Of a stretch of DNA of 64,000 bases, positions 36,603-44,213 are shown piece after piece (positions within the stretch are counted from its first letter, which is position 1; every line of letters starts with the position of its first letter). The translations under genes and the position numbers were made by a program. Under the pieces are notes generated by a model. It searched no databases. It saw nothing but the letters and a program-made list of their open reading frames with translations, and had not been told where the DNA came from. The stretch lies in the NCBI GenBank assembly GCA_937989665.1, contig CALKRN010000015.1:97787-161786 (forward strand), given 5' to 3'. The stretch comes from an uncultured Desulfomicrobiaceae bacterium. Its GTDB lineage: Bacteria > Desulfobacterota > Desulfovibrionia > Desulfovibrionales > Desulfomicrobiaceae.

Positions 36603-36707
36603 GTCTTCCTCCCTGTAAGCGAAAGGGATGACGGTTGAACCCTTTTCTATAATCCGAGGGTGAGGAAAAATCTAGACTCGCCCCGTTGACTTCCCTTGGA
36701 GAGGCCC

Positions 36708-36733
36708 TAGAAGACCACCGGTCTTCGTTTTTA
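36708..36733 (+). promoter_or_regulatory. leader hairpin before the IscA-like gene
   Basis: GAAGACC, loop ACC, GGTCTTC (36710-36726) followed by GTTTTTAC looks like a small terminator or attenuator in front of the gene. TTGACT lies at 36686-36691. A perfect 10-bp tandem repeat (TTTTACTCAG twice) follows directly, ending at the ribosome site. Confidence 0.45.
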
Positions 36734-36759
36734 CTCAGTTTTACTCAGTGGAGGTTGCT

Positions 36760-37071
36760 ATGTTTTCCCTTACTCCTGCGGCCCAGCGGCAACTGGACCT
36801 TCATTTTGACGGCAAAACAAAAGAGCCTATTCGGGTCTACTTGGCCGCCGGCTGCGGCGGGCCGCGGTTGGCTTTGGCCTTGGATGACGCCAAGCCTGGA
36901 GACGCCACCTTTGAGCAGGGTGGTTACTCTTTCCTCATGGAACAAGGCCTCTTTGATGCCGCCAAGCCTGTGGAGGTAGATTTTAACGACCAATGGGGTT
37001 TTGTGGTGCAGTCGAACCTCAAACTTCCCCAGGGAGGAGGATGTTCTTCCTGCGGGGGGAGTTGCGGTTAA
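36760..37071 (+). CDS. IscA/HesB-like iron-sulfur protein
   Basis: A 103-residue protein of the HesB/IscA fold, starting MFSLTPAAQRQLDLHFDGK. It has AAGCGGPRLALALDDA in the middle and a Gly/Cys-rich tail ending GGGCSSCGGSCG in place of the usual CGCG. It probably binds iron or an Fe-S cluster and acts as a carrier in cluster assembly; the extra cysteines are typical of a Desulfovibrio-type variant. GTGGAGG precedes the ATG at 36760. It stands alone between the leader hairpin and a long palindromic terminator. Confidence 0.8.
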   Translation: MFSLTPAAQRQLDLHFDGKTKEPIRVYLAAGCGGPRLALALDDAKPGDATFEQGGYSFLMEQGLFDAAKPVEVDFNDQWGFVVQSNLKLPQGGGCSSCGGSCG

Positions 37072-37096
37072 GAGACAAGACAACGCCTGCGTGGTA

Positions 37097-37130
37097 CCAG
37101 AAAAGGCCGGGATATCCCGGCCTTTTCTGG
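37097..37130 (+). terminator. palindromic terminator behind the IscA-like gene
   Basis: A 34-nt perfect inverted repeat (CCAGAAAAGGCCGGG, short centre ATAT, then its complement) with T-rich ends on both strands. It can stop transcription from either direction. Confidence 0.85.
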
Positions 37131-37142
37131 TTGGAATAGGGG

Positions 37143-37183
37143 TTGACAAGAACGAGGCAGGGAATAAAAAAGAAACATGTTTC
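37143..37183 (+). promoter_or_regulatory. promoter and palindromic operator candidate before the DUF134 gene
   Basis: TTGACA at 37143-37148 with an A-rich -10 region (AATAAA, 37164-37169). Next to it GAAACATGTTTC (37172-37183) is a perfect 12-bp palindrome, 19 nt before the start codon, well placed for autoregulation by the helix-turn-helix product. Confidence 0.4.
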
Positions 37184-37201
37184 AAAAAAATGGAGGGAGA
37201 G

Positions 37202-37732
37202 GTGGGACGTCGGCGGTGTTGCCGAAAGGTACAGACTGATTTTGCGGTGCGGCTGTTTAAGCCATGCGGTGTACCAGAACATGTGCTGCGCGGGGTGATG
37301 GTGCTGGCTGAGGACCTGGAGGCCATGCGTTTGGTCGATGGTCTGGGGCTGACCCAAGAGGCGGCGGCGCAGCAATTGGGGGTGTCCAAGGCCACAATAT
37401 GCCGCATGGTGGGCATGGCCCGCGCTCAGATTGTGCGGGCGCTGACGGAGGGTATGGCGATTGGCATTGGCAGTGTGGAGCAGATTGGGAACGGAGCAAA
37501 CGCAGCGCCCCTCCGTGCCCAGAAAGGAAACGGGTGCTGCCGATGGAGGCGTTTATGCGAAGAAGAAGTGGCTTTGAAACAAGAGGCCAATGTCCCGGGA
37601 CAGAAAGAGGTAGAGGTCAAGGACGGGGCCGAGGACGGGGGATCTGCCGTCGAGATGGATCCTGTGCCCGCACCACCCAAGGCAACTCACGGGAAGGAAA
37701 GCAGCCTGGAGCGGCCGTCGAGCAGCCAGTAA
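37202..37732 (+). CDS. DUF134 family DNA-binding protein
   Basis: A 176-residue regulator of the DUF134 family. The first 95 residues follow the family closely: MGRRRCCRKV start with cysteines, FKPCGVPEHVL, then a sigma-region-4-like helix-turn-helix (GLGLTQEAAAQQLGVSKATICRMVGMA). The C-terminal 80 residues are low-complexity, rich in Glu, Lys and Pro. I chose the GTG at 37202 because GGAGG lies 5 nt before it and the protein then begins like other DUF134 members; an ATG at 37190 has no ribosome site. DUF134 genes often sit beside NifX-like genes, as here. Signal and targets unknown. Confidence 0.75.
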   Translation: MGRRRCCRKVQTDFAVRLFKPCGVPEHVLRGVMVLAEDLEAMRLVDGLGLTQEAAAQQLGVSKATICRMVGMARAQIVRALTEGMAIGIGSVEQIGNGANAAPLRAQKGNGCCRWRRLCEEEVALKQEANVPGQKEVEVKDGAEDGGSAVEMDPVPAPPKATHGKESSLERPSSSQ

Positions 37733-37774
37733 CGGCAGAAGAATAAAGGAACGCCTTCGTGCGCGAAAGGATCC

Positions 37775-38081
37775 ATGTCGCGTCCTTTAAATACCGATGG
37801 GCAGAGGGGGCCGCGCTCGTGTCTTCAAGTGGTAGGGGTCCCCGGTGCGGCAGTTGCAAGAGGCCGTTTTTCTAGATGGTTGTGCGGCCTTATGGTTGGT
37901 GGACGTGCAAGGATTCTCGTTGGCTGCAGCGGCACAGCACAGGGGTGTCTTCCGCCCTACCGTAGAAGGGTATTTGTTGCGCCTTAGTGGGCGGAGGCCC
38001 CCTGGCAGGGGCCAGGCCATAGGATTGGTGGCCGCTGGTTTAGAATCCCTGGTAAAAACACAACAGAAAAGGAGGACTACG
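37775..38081 (+). pseudogene. second DUF134 gene, frameshifted, in frame with the NifX-like gene
   Basis: A tandem paralog of the DUF134 gene just upstream. From the ATG at 37775 the frame reads MSRP... up to GVP, then leaves the family. Removing one C from the run CCCC at 37840-37843 restores GVPVRQLQEAVFLDGCAALW, followed by LVDVQGF, AAAAQHRGVFRPTV and GQAIGL, which match the first copy position by position. The restored frame then runs without a stop into the NifX-like protein, giving a 231-residue DUF134-NifX fusion. Either this is a broken gene, a translational frameshift site, or an error in the sequence. The helix-turn-helix is more diverged than in the first copy. Confidence 0.7.
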
Positions 38082-38471
38082 ATGCGTCGTCGCATGCGCG
38101 TGGCTGTTCCCTCAGAACGGCCTGGCGGTCTGGAGGCCGCGATAAGCTCCCATTTTGGGCATTGTGAAGTCTTTACTGTCGTGGATGTGGAAGAAGGTAA
38201 GGTGGTGGCGGTGGATACCATTGCCAACCTCGACCATGAGCAGCTGGGATGTCTGGCCCTGGTGGACTATTTGGCTGGTCATGGGGTGTCGGCTTTGGTG
38301 GCTGGGGGCATGGGCTTACGGCCGCTTATGGGTTTCCAGCAGGCGGGGATCCAGGTCTATTATGGGGCAGACGCCCCCAATGTAGGGGCGATAGTAGAGG
38401 ATTGGTGGGCTGGTCGGCTGCCGCAGTTTTCTCCACAGAATACTTGTAAAGGGGGATGTAACAGCCATTAA
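38082..38471 (+). CDS. NifX-like dinitrogenase iron-molybdenum cofactor family protein
   Basis: A 129-residue protein of the NifX/NifB C-terminal type (MTH1175-like). It runs MRVAVPSERPGGLEAAISSHFGHCEVFTVVDVEEG and then LVDYLAGHGVSALVAGGMGLRPLMGF, with a Cys-containing tail CKGGCNSH. Such proteins bind metal clusters and occur widely without nitrogenase. A strong ribosome site (AAAAGGAGGACTACG) directly precedes the ATG at 38082, although the same frame is open through the upstream DUF134 remnant. It can therefore be made alone or as a fusion. No nitrogenase genes are in the window; a role with Fe-S or Mo handling is inferred. Confidence 0.82.
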   Translation: MRRRMRVAVPSERPGGLEAAISSHFGHCEVFTVVDVEEGKVVAVDTIANLDHEQLGCLALVDYLAGHGVSALVAGGMGLRPLMGFQQAGIQVYYGADAPNVGAIVEDWWAGRLPQFSPQNTCKGGCNSH

Positions 38472-38495
38472 CTCGTCGTACGAGGACATGAAATC

Positions 38496-38517
38496 GGGGC
38501 TGCGGCCCCTTTTTTTA
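38496..38517 (+). terminator. terminator behind the NifX-like gene
   Basis: GGGGC, loop TGCG, GCCCC, then TTTTTTTA. Short stem but strong T run. Confidence 0.8.
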
Positions 38518-38735
38518 TGGCGTAGTGGTAGAGTAGATGCGAGTCTTGTTAGCGATGTATTTTTGATAAAAGGCCATCATGCGATGAAGAAGCAGGGGGT
38601 GCTGGAGAGGATCGCCACGTTCTTTGAACGGTATGTTGGGCTGGCTTTAATGGTGTCCCACGCCCGGATAGGGTAAATCGCCCCTTGACGCCCGCCTAGC
38701 GTTGCGGCTCAGCAGGCCCCTTGAGGAGGGACGCT

Positions 38736-39374
38736 ATGGACATACTCCAGTGGGGCCTGCTTGACTTTGACACCGCCCACCAGCGGATGCGGCAGCAGGT
38801 GGAGGCACGCATCGCGGGCCAGGTGGACGATGCCGTCATTTGGGTGGAGCATCCTCATGTCATTACGTGGGGCCGGCGCCATGTCCCAGGATTGATCGTT
38901 GCCACGCCCGAGCGCTTGGCCGCTCTAGGCGTCATCGTGCGTCGCACTGAACGGGGCGGGCTCGTGACCTACCACGGCCCGGGGCAGCTCGTCGTCTATC
39001 CGGTGGTGCACCTGCCTTCGCGAGGGCTGGGAGTGCGCCAGTTCGTGGGTCTCTTGGAAGAGACGACCATGGCCGTGGCGGAGCGTTTCGGTGTCCCTGC
39101 CCTGTGCCAGCCCGGTCGGCCCGGGGTATGGACAGTGGCTGGGGCCAAACTTGCCTCGGTGGGGGTTGCGGTGCGGCGGGGGGTGAGTTTCCATGGCCTA
39201 GCCCTCAACGTGACCACAGACCTGCGCTTTTTTGCCCTCATTGACCCTTGCGGTCTGGGTGGGGTGCGCATGACCTCCCTCAGCGAGGAGCTGGGGCGGC
39301 CCGTGTCCTTAGCCGAGGTCATGGGACTGTGGCTGGAGGAGTGGCGCTGGCGCCTGCCGCCGGCAAGGGCGTGA
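38736..39374 (+). CDS. lipB: lipoyl(octanoyl) transferase LipB
   Basis: LipB moves the octanoyl group from acyl carrier protein to a lysine of lipoyl-dependent enzymes, the first step of lipoate synthesis. The 212-residue protein has the family motif RGGLVTYHGPGQLVVYPVVH, the catalytic lysine in GAKLASVGVAVRRGVSFHGLALNV and the catalytic cysteine in LIDPCGLGGVRMTSL. GAGGAGGG precedes the ATG at 38736. lipA does not follow directly, unlike in many relatives. A terminator lies downstream. Confidence 0.95.
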   Translation: MDILQWGLLDFDTAHQRMRQQVEARIAGQVDDAVIWVEHPHVITWGRRHVPGLIVATPERLAALGVIVRRTERGGLVTYHGPGQLVVYPVVHLPSRGLGVRQFVGLLEETTMAVAERFGVPALCQPGRPGVWTVAGAKLASVGVAVRRGVSFHGLALNVTTDLRFFALIDPCGLGGVRMTSLSEELGRPVSLAEVMGLWLEEWRWRLPPARA

Positions 39375-39685
39375 ACCTACCAGCTGTCGCTTGTCCCGCA
39401 AGGAGGAAGGCCGCAGGGCCGATGCCCCTCTGGTCAGGGGCACGTCGTTTTACCCCTCGAGTCTAAGGATACTGCTGGGGAGAGGAGGGGAATCTGGGAA
39501 AGAGGGGCGTTTGCCTTTCGTATGCTTCCCGAGTGCTGGCGATGGGAAGAGACCTCGGGGCGTACCCCGAAGTCCCTTCTCGCGTTGGAGCCCAATGGCG
39601 GGTTGGAGGCATCGTCTAGTGGGTGAGCTCGAGATGGCTTGAACGCTCTGCTGGCGGGAGAGGAACAGTGCGTGCTCGGGCGGGG
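39375..39685. other. 311-nt spacer between convergent lipB and cysS
   Basis: A lipB terminator is visible at 39423-39451 (TGCCCCT, loop, AGGGGCA, then GTTTTA). A second hairpin at 39551-39574 (GACCTCGGGG with CCCCGAAGTC, one mismatch) has no T run and could end cysS. No gene is supported. Confidence 0.55.
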
Positions 39686-41146
39686 TTATTCCACGTCCCA
39701 GGTTGGCCCGGAGGGGGTATCTTGGACAGAGACGCCCATGGCGGCGAGTTCTTCACGCAGTGCGTCGGCGCGGGCAAAGTCTTTGGCTTGGCGCGCCTGC
39801 TGGCGAGCAGCGACGAGGGCCTCTATCGCCTCGGTATTGATGCCCCGGCGCTGGATGCGCACGGCCCGCAATTCAGCGAGGACCTCTCGGGCAGGTCGTT
39901 GGAGCAGGCCAAGGACCCCTCCCCAGGCATCAAGGCGCTCGAGGGCGTGGCGCAAGAGGTCGCGTGTGCCAGCAAGGCGGCGCAGTTTTTTGTCTTCGAG
40001 GAGGCGCGAGATGACCCGCAACAGGGCAAAGGAATGGCCAAGGGCGGCAGCGGTATTGAGGTCATCGTCCATGGCCTCGTCCCATTTGGTCTCGATGGCT
40101 GTGATCTCCACGACCACCTCTGGCGGGAGGTTGCCTGGATCCCAGCCCTTGGTGTTCGCCAGGGCTTCTTCCATGGCGGCCTTGGTGAGATAGGCGCGGC
40201 GCAGGGCGGTTTCCGTCTCGTCCATGGCCGTCCGGGTGTAATCAAGGGGGCTGCGGTAGTGCTTAGTGAGGAGAAAAAGGCGCAAGGTTTCGGGGTGGTG
40301 TTGGGCAAGGATGTCGCGGATGGTGACGAAATTGCCGAGGGATTTGGACATCTTTTCCGTATCGATTTGCACGAAGCCATTGTGCACCCAAAAACGGGCG
40401 AGGGGTTTGCCGGTGGCGGCTTCGGTTTGAGCGGCCTCGTTTTCATGATGGGGGAAGATGAGGTCCTGGCCGCCGCCGTGGATGTCCAGGGGCAGGGGCA
40501 AGTAGCGTTCGCTCATGGCGGAGCACTCGATGTGCCAGCCAGGCCGTCCCAGGCCCCAGGGGCTCTCCCAGCTCGGCTCGCCGGGTTTGGCTCCCTTCCA
40601 CAGGGCAAAGTCCAGGGGGTCCTCTTTGGTTTCACCAGGTTCCACTCGGGCGCCGCTGCGTAAGTCATTGAGGTTGTGGCCAGAAAGTTGCCCGTAGCGA
40701 GGGAACGATCGCACGCGAAAATAGACGCTCCCATCCGCCGTGACATAAGCATGGCCATTTGCAATGAGTTTTTGGCACAGGGCAATCATATCCCCAATAT
40801 GTTCGGTAGCCTTGGGTTCTACATCGGCACGGAGTACGCCAAGACGTTCCATATCTTCGTGAAAGGCATCGATGTAGCGTTTGGCGATAGTGGCTTCATC
40901 TGTGCCTTCTTTTGCAGCACGGGCAATAATTTTATCATCTACATCGGTAAAGTTACGAACAAAAGTTACTTTATAGCCGTTGGCACGTAAGTATCGCACG
41001 AGAACGTCAAAAACGACTGCAGAACGAGCATGCCCGATATGGCAATAATCATATGCCGTGATTCCACAGACATACATGCCGACGTGACTATCGCGGAGGG
41101 GAGAAAAAGGCTCTTTTTTGTGGGTTAAGGTGTTATAGAGTTGCAT
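39686..41146 (-). CDS. cysS: cysteinyl-tRNA synthetase
   Basis: CysS charges tRNA-Cys with cysteine. The 486-residue class I synthetase has the HIGH motif in CHIGHARSAVVFDVLVRYLR, zinc ligands in MYVCGITAYDY and HIECSAMSERYLP, and the KMSKSLGNFVTIRD loop. Length is typical. GAGGAGCCTCC precedes the ATG at 41146, which overlaps the gltX stop by 22 nt. The N-terminal part (about 40,700-41,146) is visibly more A+T-rich than the rest. Third synthetase-region gene of the unit ispDF-gltX-cysS. Confidence 0.97.
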   Translation of the reverse strand: MQLYNTLTHKKEPFSPLRDSHVGMYVCGITAYDYCHIGHARSAVVFDVLVRYLRANGYKVTFVRNFTDVDDKIIARAAKEGTDEATIAKRYIDAFHEDMERLGVLRADVEPKATEHIGDMIALCQKLIANGHAYVTADGSVYFRVRSFPRYGQLSGHNLNDLRSGARVEPGETKEDPLDFALWKGAKPGEPSWESPWGLGRPGWHIECSAMSERYLPLPLDIHGGGQDLIFPHHENEAAQTEAATGKPLARFWVHNGFVQIDTEKMSKSLGNFVTIRDILAQHHPETLRLFLLTKHYRSPLDYTRTAMDETETALRRAYLTKAAMEEALANTKGWDPGNLPPEVVVEITAIETKWDEAMDDDLNTAAALGHSFALLRVISRLLEDKKLRRLAGTRDLLRHALERLDAWGGVLGLLQRPAREVLAELRAVRIQRRGINTEAIEALVAARQQARQAKDFARADALREELAAMGVSVQDTPSGPTWDVE

Positions 41147-42588
41147 GGAGGCTCCTCGTGGTGGGGGTGGACAAAGAGGGCAAGGCGGTGGCGCAGGGTG
41201 CCCACCGGGATGAGGCCAAAGACAAGGGCCAGTTCCGGGCCGCGGTCCGTGCCGGTGAGGGCCAGGCGTAGGGGGTGGTAGAAGGCGCGGCCTTTGGTCC
41301 CGCTGGTGGCCATGGCCTGCTGGAGGAGGGTGGTTGCTTCAGCGGGGGTGAGGCGGGCGGTGGTTGGGAGCGGGGCAAGGAGATGGAGGACGGCGGCAAG
41401 GACCGCCTGGGCGCCATGGGCGGTGCGCACGGCCTCGGCGCTGTAGGTCGGCGCAGGATGGGTGACAATGGGCAGTGTGTGGCGCAGCGCTTCAAAGTGG
41501 GCACATTCGGGGAGCAGGGCGGCCACGAGCGTATGGCGCTCGGCCTGGGGGAGATGGTGCCAGGGGTCATCAGGAGGAAGGGCGGCATCGAGGCGCTGGC
41601 AAAGGGTGGCTGGGTCTTGGGCGCGGAAGGCGCGTACGGCCAAATGCTCGAGGTCTTCGGGGAGGAAGACGGCATTGCCGCGGCCTAGGTGGGTAGGGTC
41701 AAAGCGCCGGGCGAGGTCCTCGAGGCTTGTGGCAGGTTCCTTGCCGCCAATGGCCCCGGAGATGGCGGCGAGATACTGGGCAAGGACAAGGGGGGGGATG
41801 CCGGCTTCCTTGGCCTCCAGGACCGTGGTCGCCCCACTACGCTTGGAGAGCTTTTTGCCTTCGCGATCCACGAGCAGGCCGTGGTGGGCAAATTGGGGGG
41901 CCGGCGCCCCCAGGGCCTGGTAGAGCAGGAGTTGGCGGGCGGTGTTGGTGAGGTGGTCCTCGCCGCGCAGCACCACCGTGACCCCCATGTCCCAGTCGTC
42001 CACAACCACGGCGAAGTTGTAGCTCGGCCACCCAGTGGAGCGCAGGAGGACGAAGTCGCCGAAGGCCGAGGTCGGGACCTCCACCTCGCCCTTGATGGCG
42101 TCGGTGAAGACGACTGTGCCCGGAGCGACGGCAAGGCGCAGGGTGTGGGGCTCGCCGGCCTCCATGCGGGCGAGGGCCTCGGCCTGGGGGAGATGGCGGC
42201 AGCGGCCTAAGTAACGGGGGGCTTCACCCTGAGCCAGTGCCTGGGCGCGCTCGGCTTCCAGGCGATCCTCAGGGCAGAAGCACGGATAGGCCCGCCCCAT
42301 GTCCACGAGCTGGCGGGCAACCTCCTGGTAGCGGACGAGGCGCGTACTTTGGCGTACCACTGGGCCATCGGGGCAGACCCCGAGCCAGGCCAGAGCAAAG
42401 AGGAGTTCCGCCTCAGCGGCAAAACTTGAGCGTTCGGTGTCCGTGTCTTCGATGCGCAAAAGAAAGCGACCACCGCTGCGGCGGGCCAGAAGGAGATTGA
42501 GGATCGCCGTGCGGGCATTGCCGAGGTGGAGACTGCCGGTGGGGCTAGGGGCAAAGCGCACGGTGCACGGGCGGGTTACATCGACCAT
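41125..42588 (-). CDS. gltX: glutamyl-tRNA synthetase
   Basis: GltX charges tRNA-Glu and, where GatCAB is used, tRNA-Gln. The 487-residue class I synthetase starts with CTVRFAPSPTGSLHLGNART (HIGH box as HLGN). It contains the zinc-region cysteines YPCFCPED and RCRHLP and the KLSKRSGATTVLEAKE loop, and ends in the helical anticodon-binding domain. The length supports a full GltX rather than the short GluQ. GGGAG precedes the ATG at 42588, overlapping ispDF by 13 nt. Confidence 0.96.
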   Translation of the reverse strand: MVDVTRPCTVRFAPSPTGSLHLGNARTAILNLLLARRSGGRFLLRIEDTDTERSSFAAEAELLFALAWLGVCPDGPVVRQSTRLVRYQEVARQLVDMGRAYPCFCPEDRLEAERAQALAQGEAPRYLGRCRHLPQAEALARMEAGEPHTLRLAVAPGTVVFTDAIKGEVEVPTSAFGDFVLLRSTGWPSYNFAVVVDDWDMGVTVVLRGEDHLTNTARQLLLYQALGAPAPQFAHHGLLVDREGKKLSKRSGATTVLEAKEAGIPPLVLAQYLAAISGAIGGKEPATSLEDLARRFDPTHLGRGNAVFLPEDLEHLAVRAFRAQDPATLCQRLDAALPPDDPWHHLPQAERHTLVAALLPECAHFEALRHTLPIVTHPAPTYSAEAVRTAHGAQAVLAAVLHLLAPLPTTARLTPAEATTLLQQAMATSGTKGRAFYHPLRLALTGTDRGPELALVFGLIPVGTLRHRLALFVHPHHEEPPCNSITP

Positions 42589-43772
42589 GGCACGCTCCCG
42601 ATAACCGCGGCCATGGCCTTGAGGCCTTCGTTGCGGCCCGTAAAGCCAAGCCGCTCCTCGGTGGTGGCCTTGAGATTCACCTGCCGTAGGTCCAGCTCGA
42701 GGAGGCGGGCGACGTTGGCGCGGATGGCGGCCTTGTGGGGCGTAAGGCGCGGAGTTTGCGCCACGAGGGTCAGGTCCACGTGGTCGATGGTCAGCCCCTG
42801 CTGCCGGCCGAGTTCGAGCACCTGGTCGAGGAGCACGCTGGAGGGAATGCCAGCAAAACGCGGGTCCGTATCCGGGAAGTGATCGCCGATGTCTCCTGTT
42901 CCAAGACAGCCAAGGAGGGCGTCGGTCAGGGCATGGAGGAGGATATCGCCATCCGAATGGGCGCGAAGGGCCGGGGCGCCAGGGATGGGTATCCCGCCAA
43001 GGACCATGGGGCGGTGGCCGCCAAAGGCATGGACGTCGTAACCAAAGCCTACAACGGGACGGCGTGGGGGGGAGGGGGACTTGAGCATGGCGAGGTCTTC
43101 TGGGTGGGTGAGTTTACGGTTGGCTGGGTCCCCGGGCACTACGCGCACCGGCAGGCCGAGGGCTTCCACAAGGCTTGCGTCATCCGTGGCGGTGGTGGCG
43201 GTGGTTTGGGCCAGGGCATGGGCACGGCGCAAGGTCTCCACGGCAAAGAGCTGGGGCGTCTGGATTGCCATGAGGCATGCTCGATCAAGGGTGTGCATGA
43301 CCCTGTCTCCTGCGCAGGCCTTGATGGTATCAGATACCGGTAGTCCTGGGATTACTGCGCCAAAGTCGGCGCTCCAGGCATCGAGGAGTCGGTTCACGAG
43401 GCCGGCAGTGACGAAGGGGCGAGCCGCGTCATGGACCAAGACATGGGAGGCGGTGGGGGGCAAGCTGGCGAGTCCGCAGGCCACAGACTCTTGCCGCTGC
43501 CTTCCTCCTGGTGTTGTGTGCACCATGATGCCTAGGGGTTGGGCCTGAAGACAGGCCGCAATCGCGGCGTCATGGGCGGCAAAACCATCGACAGGAAGCA
43601 CGATCACCATCCCGCGCAGCTTGGGGATCGCGGCTAATCTTCTGGCGGCATACAGAAGGAGTGGCTCTCCACAAAAGGGGAGGAACTGCTTCGCCACCCC
43701 ATCCGTGGCCTCGGCAAGACGGCTGCCTTGGCCTGCAGCCACAAGGACACACCACAATTCCATGACTGGCAT
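42576..43772 (-). CDS. ispDF: bifunctional IspD/IspF enzyme of the MEP isoprenoid pathway
   Basis: A 398-residue fusion carrying two non-consecutive steps of the MEP pathway. The IspD domain (residues 1 to about 225) is a cytidylyltransferase with CVLVAAGQGSRLAEATDGVAKQFLPF and VLVHDAARPFV. The IspF domain (about 240-398) is a cyclodiphosphate synthase with FGYDVHAFGGHRPMVLGG and LRAHSDGDILLHALTDALLG, which contain its zinc ligands. IspE is not nearby. The fusion is known in deltaproteobacteria, alphaproteobacteria and epsilonproteobacteria. The start region (GGAGAGC, ATG at 43772; a second ATG at 43763) overlaps a partial copy of the rnpB 3' end. Confidence 0.95.
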   Translation of the reverse strand: MPVMELWCVLVAAGQGSRLAEATDGVAKQFLPFCGEPLLLYAARRLAAIPKLRGMVIVLPVDGFAAHDAAIAACLQAQPLGIMVHTTPGGRQRQESVACGLASLPPTASHVLVHDAARPFVTAGLVNRLLDAWSADFGAVIPGLPVSDTIKACAGDRVMHTLDRACLMAIQTPQLFAVETLRRAHALAQTTATTATDDASLVEALGLPVRVVPGDPANRKLTHPEDLAMLKSPSPPRRPVVGFGYDVHAFGGHRPMVLGGIPIPGAPALRAHSDGDILLHALTDALLGCLGTGDIGDHFPDTDPRFAGIPSSVLLDQVLELGRQQGLTIDHVDLTLVAQTPRLTPHKAAIRANVARLLELDLRQVNLKATTEERLGFTGRNEGLKAMAAVIGSVPWSM

Positions 43773-43781
43773 GCTCTCCAG

Positions 43782-43882
43782 AAAAGAACGGAGTTGGACG
43801 ATACGTCGGATAACAACCCCTTCGGCTGGCTGGTGCCGGTGCCCATCTCAAAAAAAGAACGGAGTCGGACGATAAGCCGGAT
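43782..43882. repeat. duplicated 3' end of rnpB
   Basis: AAAAGAACGGAGTTGGACGA (43782 on) repeats, with few mismatches over 30 nt, as AAAAGAACGGAGTCGGACGA at 43853-43882, 71 nt apart. The second copy is the real 3' end of rnpB with its oligo-T; the first lies between it and the ispDF start codon. Confidence 0.8.
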
Positions 43883-44211
43883 TCTGTCCCCGCATGGGCG
43901 GGTGGCCGTCATTTCTCTAGGACGGCGGTTGCCCGCCGCCTCAAGCAACCTACCCGAAGGCATTGGCCGGGCCAGCCGCCTTCCTATTTGGTTTTGCACC
44001 GGATGGGGGTTGCCGAGCATGCCGTGTCGCCACGGCATCTGGTGGGCTCTTACCCCACCTTTTCACCCTTACCCGCACAGGGTGCGGGCGGTCTGTTTCT
44101 GTGGCCCTTCTCCCGGGGTCACCCCCGCTGGACGTTATCCAGCATCCTGCCCTGTGGTGTCCGGACTTTCCTCCCTTGGACATGCCAAGAGCGACGGCCT
44201 GTCCGACTCCG
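43860..44211 (-). ncRNA. rnpB: RNase P RNA, bacterial type A
   Basis: The catalytic RNA of RNase P, which matures tRNA 5' ends. Read on the minus strand, the gene opens with CGGAGTCGGAC and closes with GTCCGACTCCG, forming helix P1. Conserved core sequences follow: GGAGGAAAGTCCGGAC (44159-44174), AGAGAAATGACGGCCAC and ACAGAATCCGGCTTATCG. About 352 nt, a normal size. An oligo-T (43850-43856) follows the 3' end. The 5' end lies only 2-3 nt beyond the TAA stop of the zinc-ribbon gene, so transcription is likely shared with it, followed by processing, unless the promoter lies inside that coding sequence. Confidence 0.95.
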
Positions 44212-44213
44212 CG

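Noticed and set aside
37399..37746. Alternate frame at the end of the first DUF134 gene with an Arg/Gly-rich tail
   Set aside because: Arg/Gly-rich tails occur in some DUF134 relatives, so a second frameshift was considered. The annotated frame is also open and low-complexity tails cannot be aligned, so there is no decision.
38584..38676. A possible 30-residue peptide (MKKQGVLERIATFFERYVGL...) between the NifX-like gene and lipB
   Set aside because: It has a plausible hydrophobic helix, but no good ribosome site and no visible homology; too little to call.
41837..42500. Several Gly/Pro/Arg-rich frames inside gltX
   Set aside because: Typical shadows of a G+C-rich synthetase gene whose own motifs are complete.
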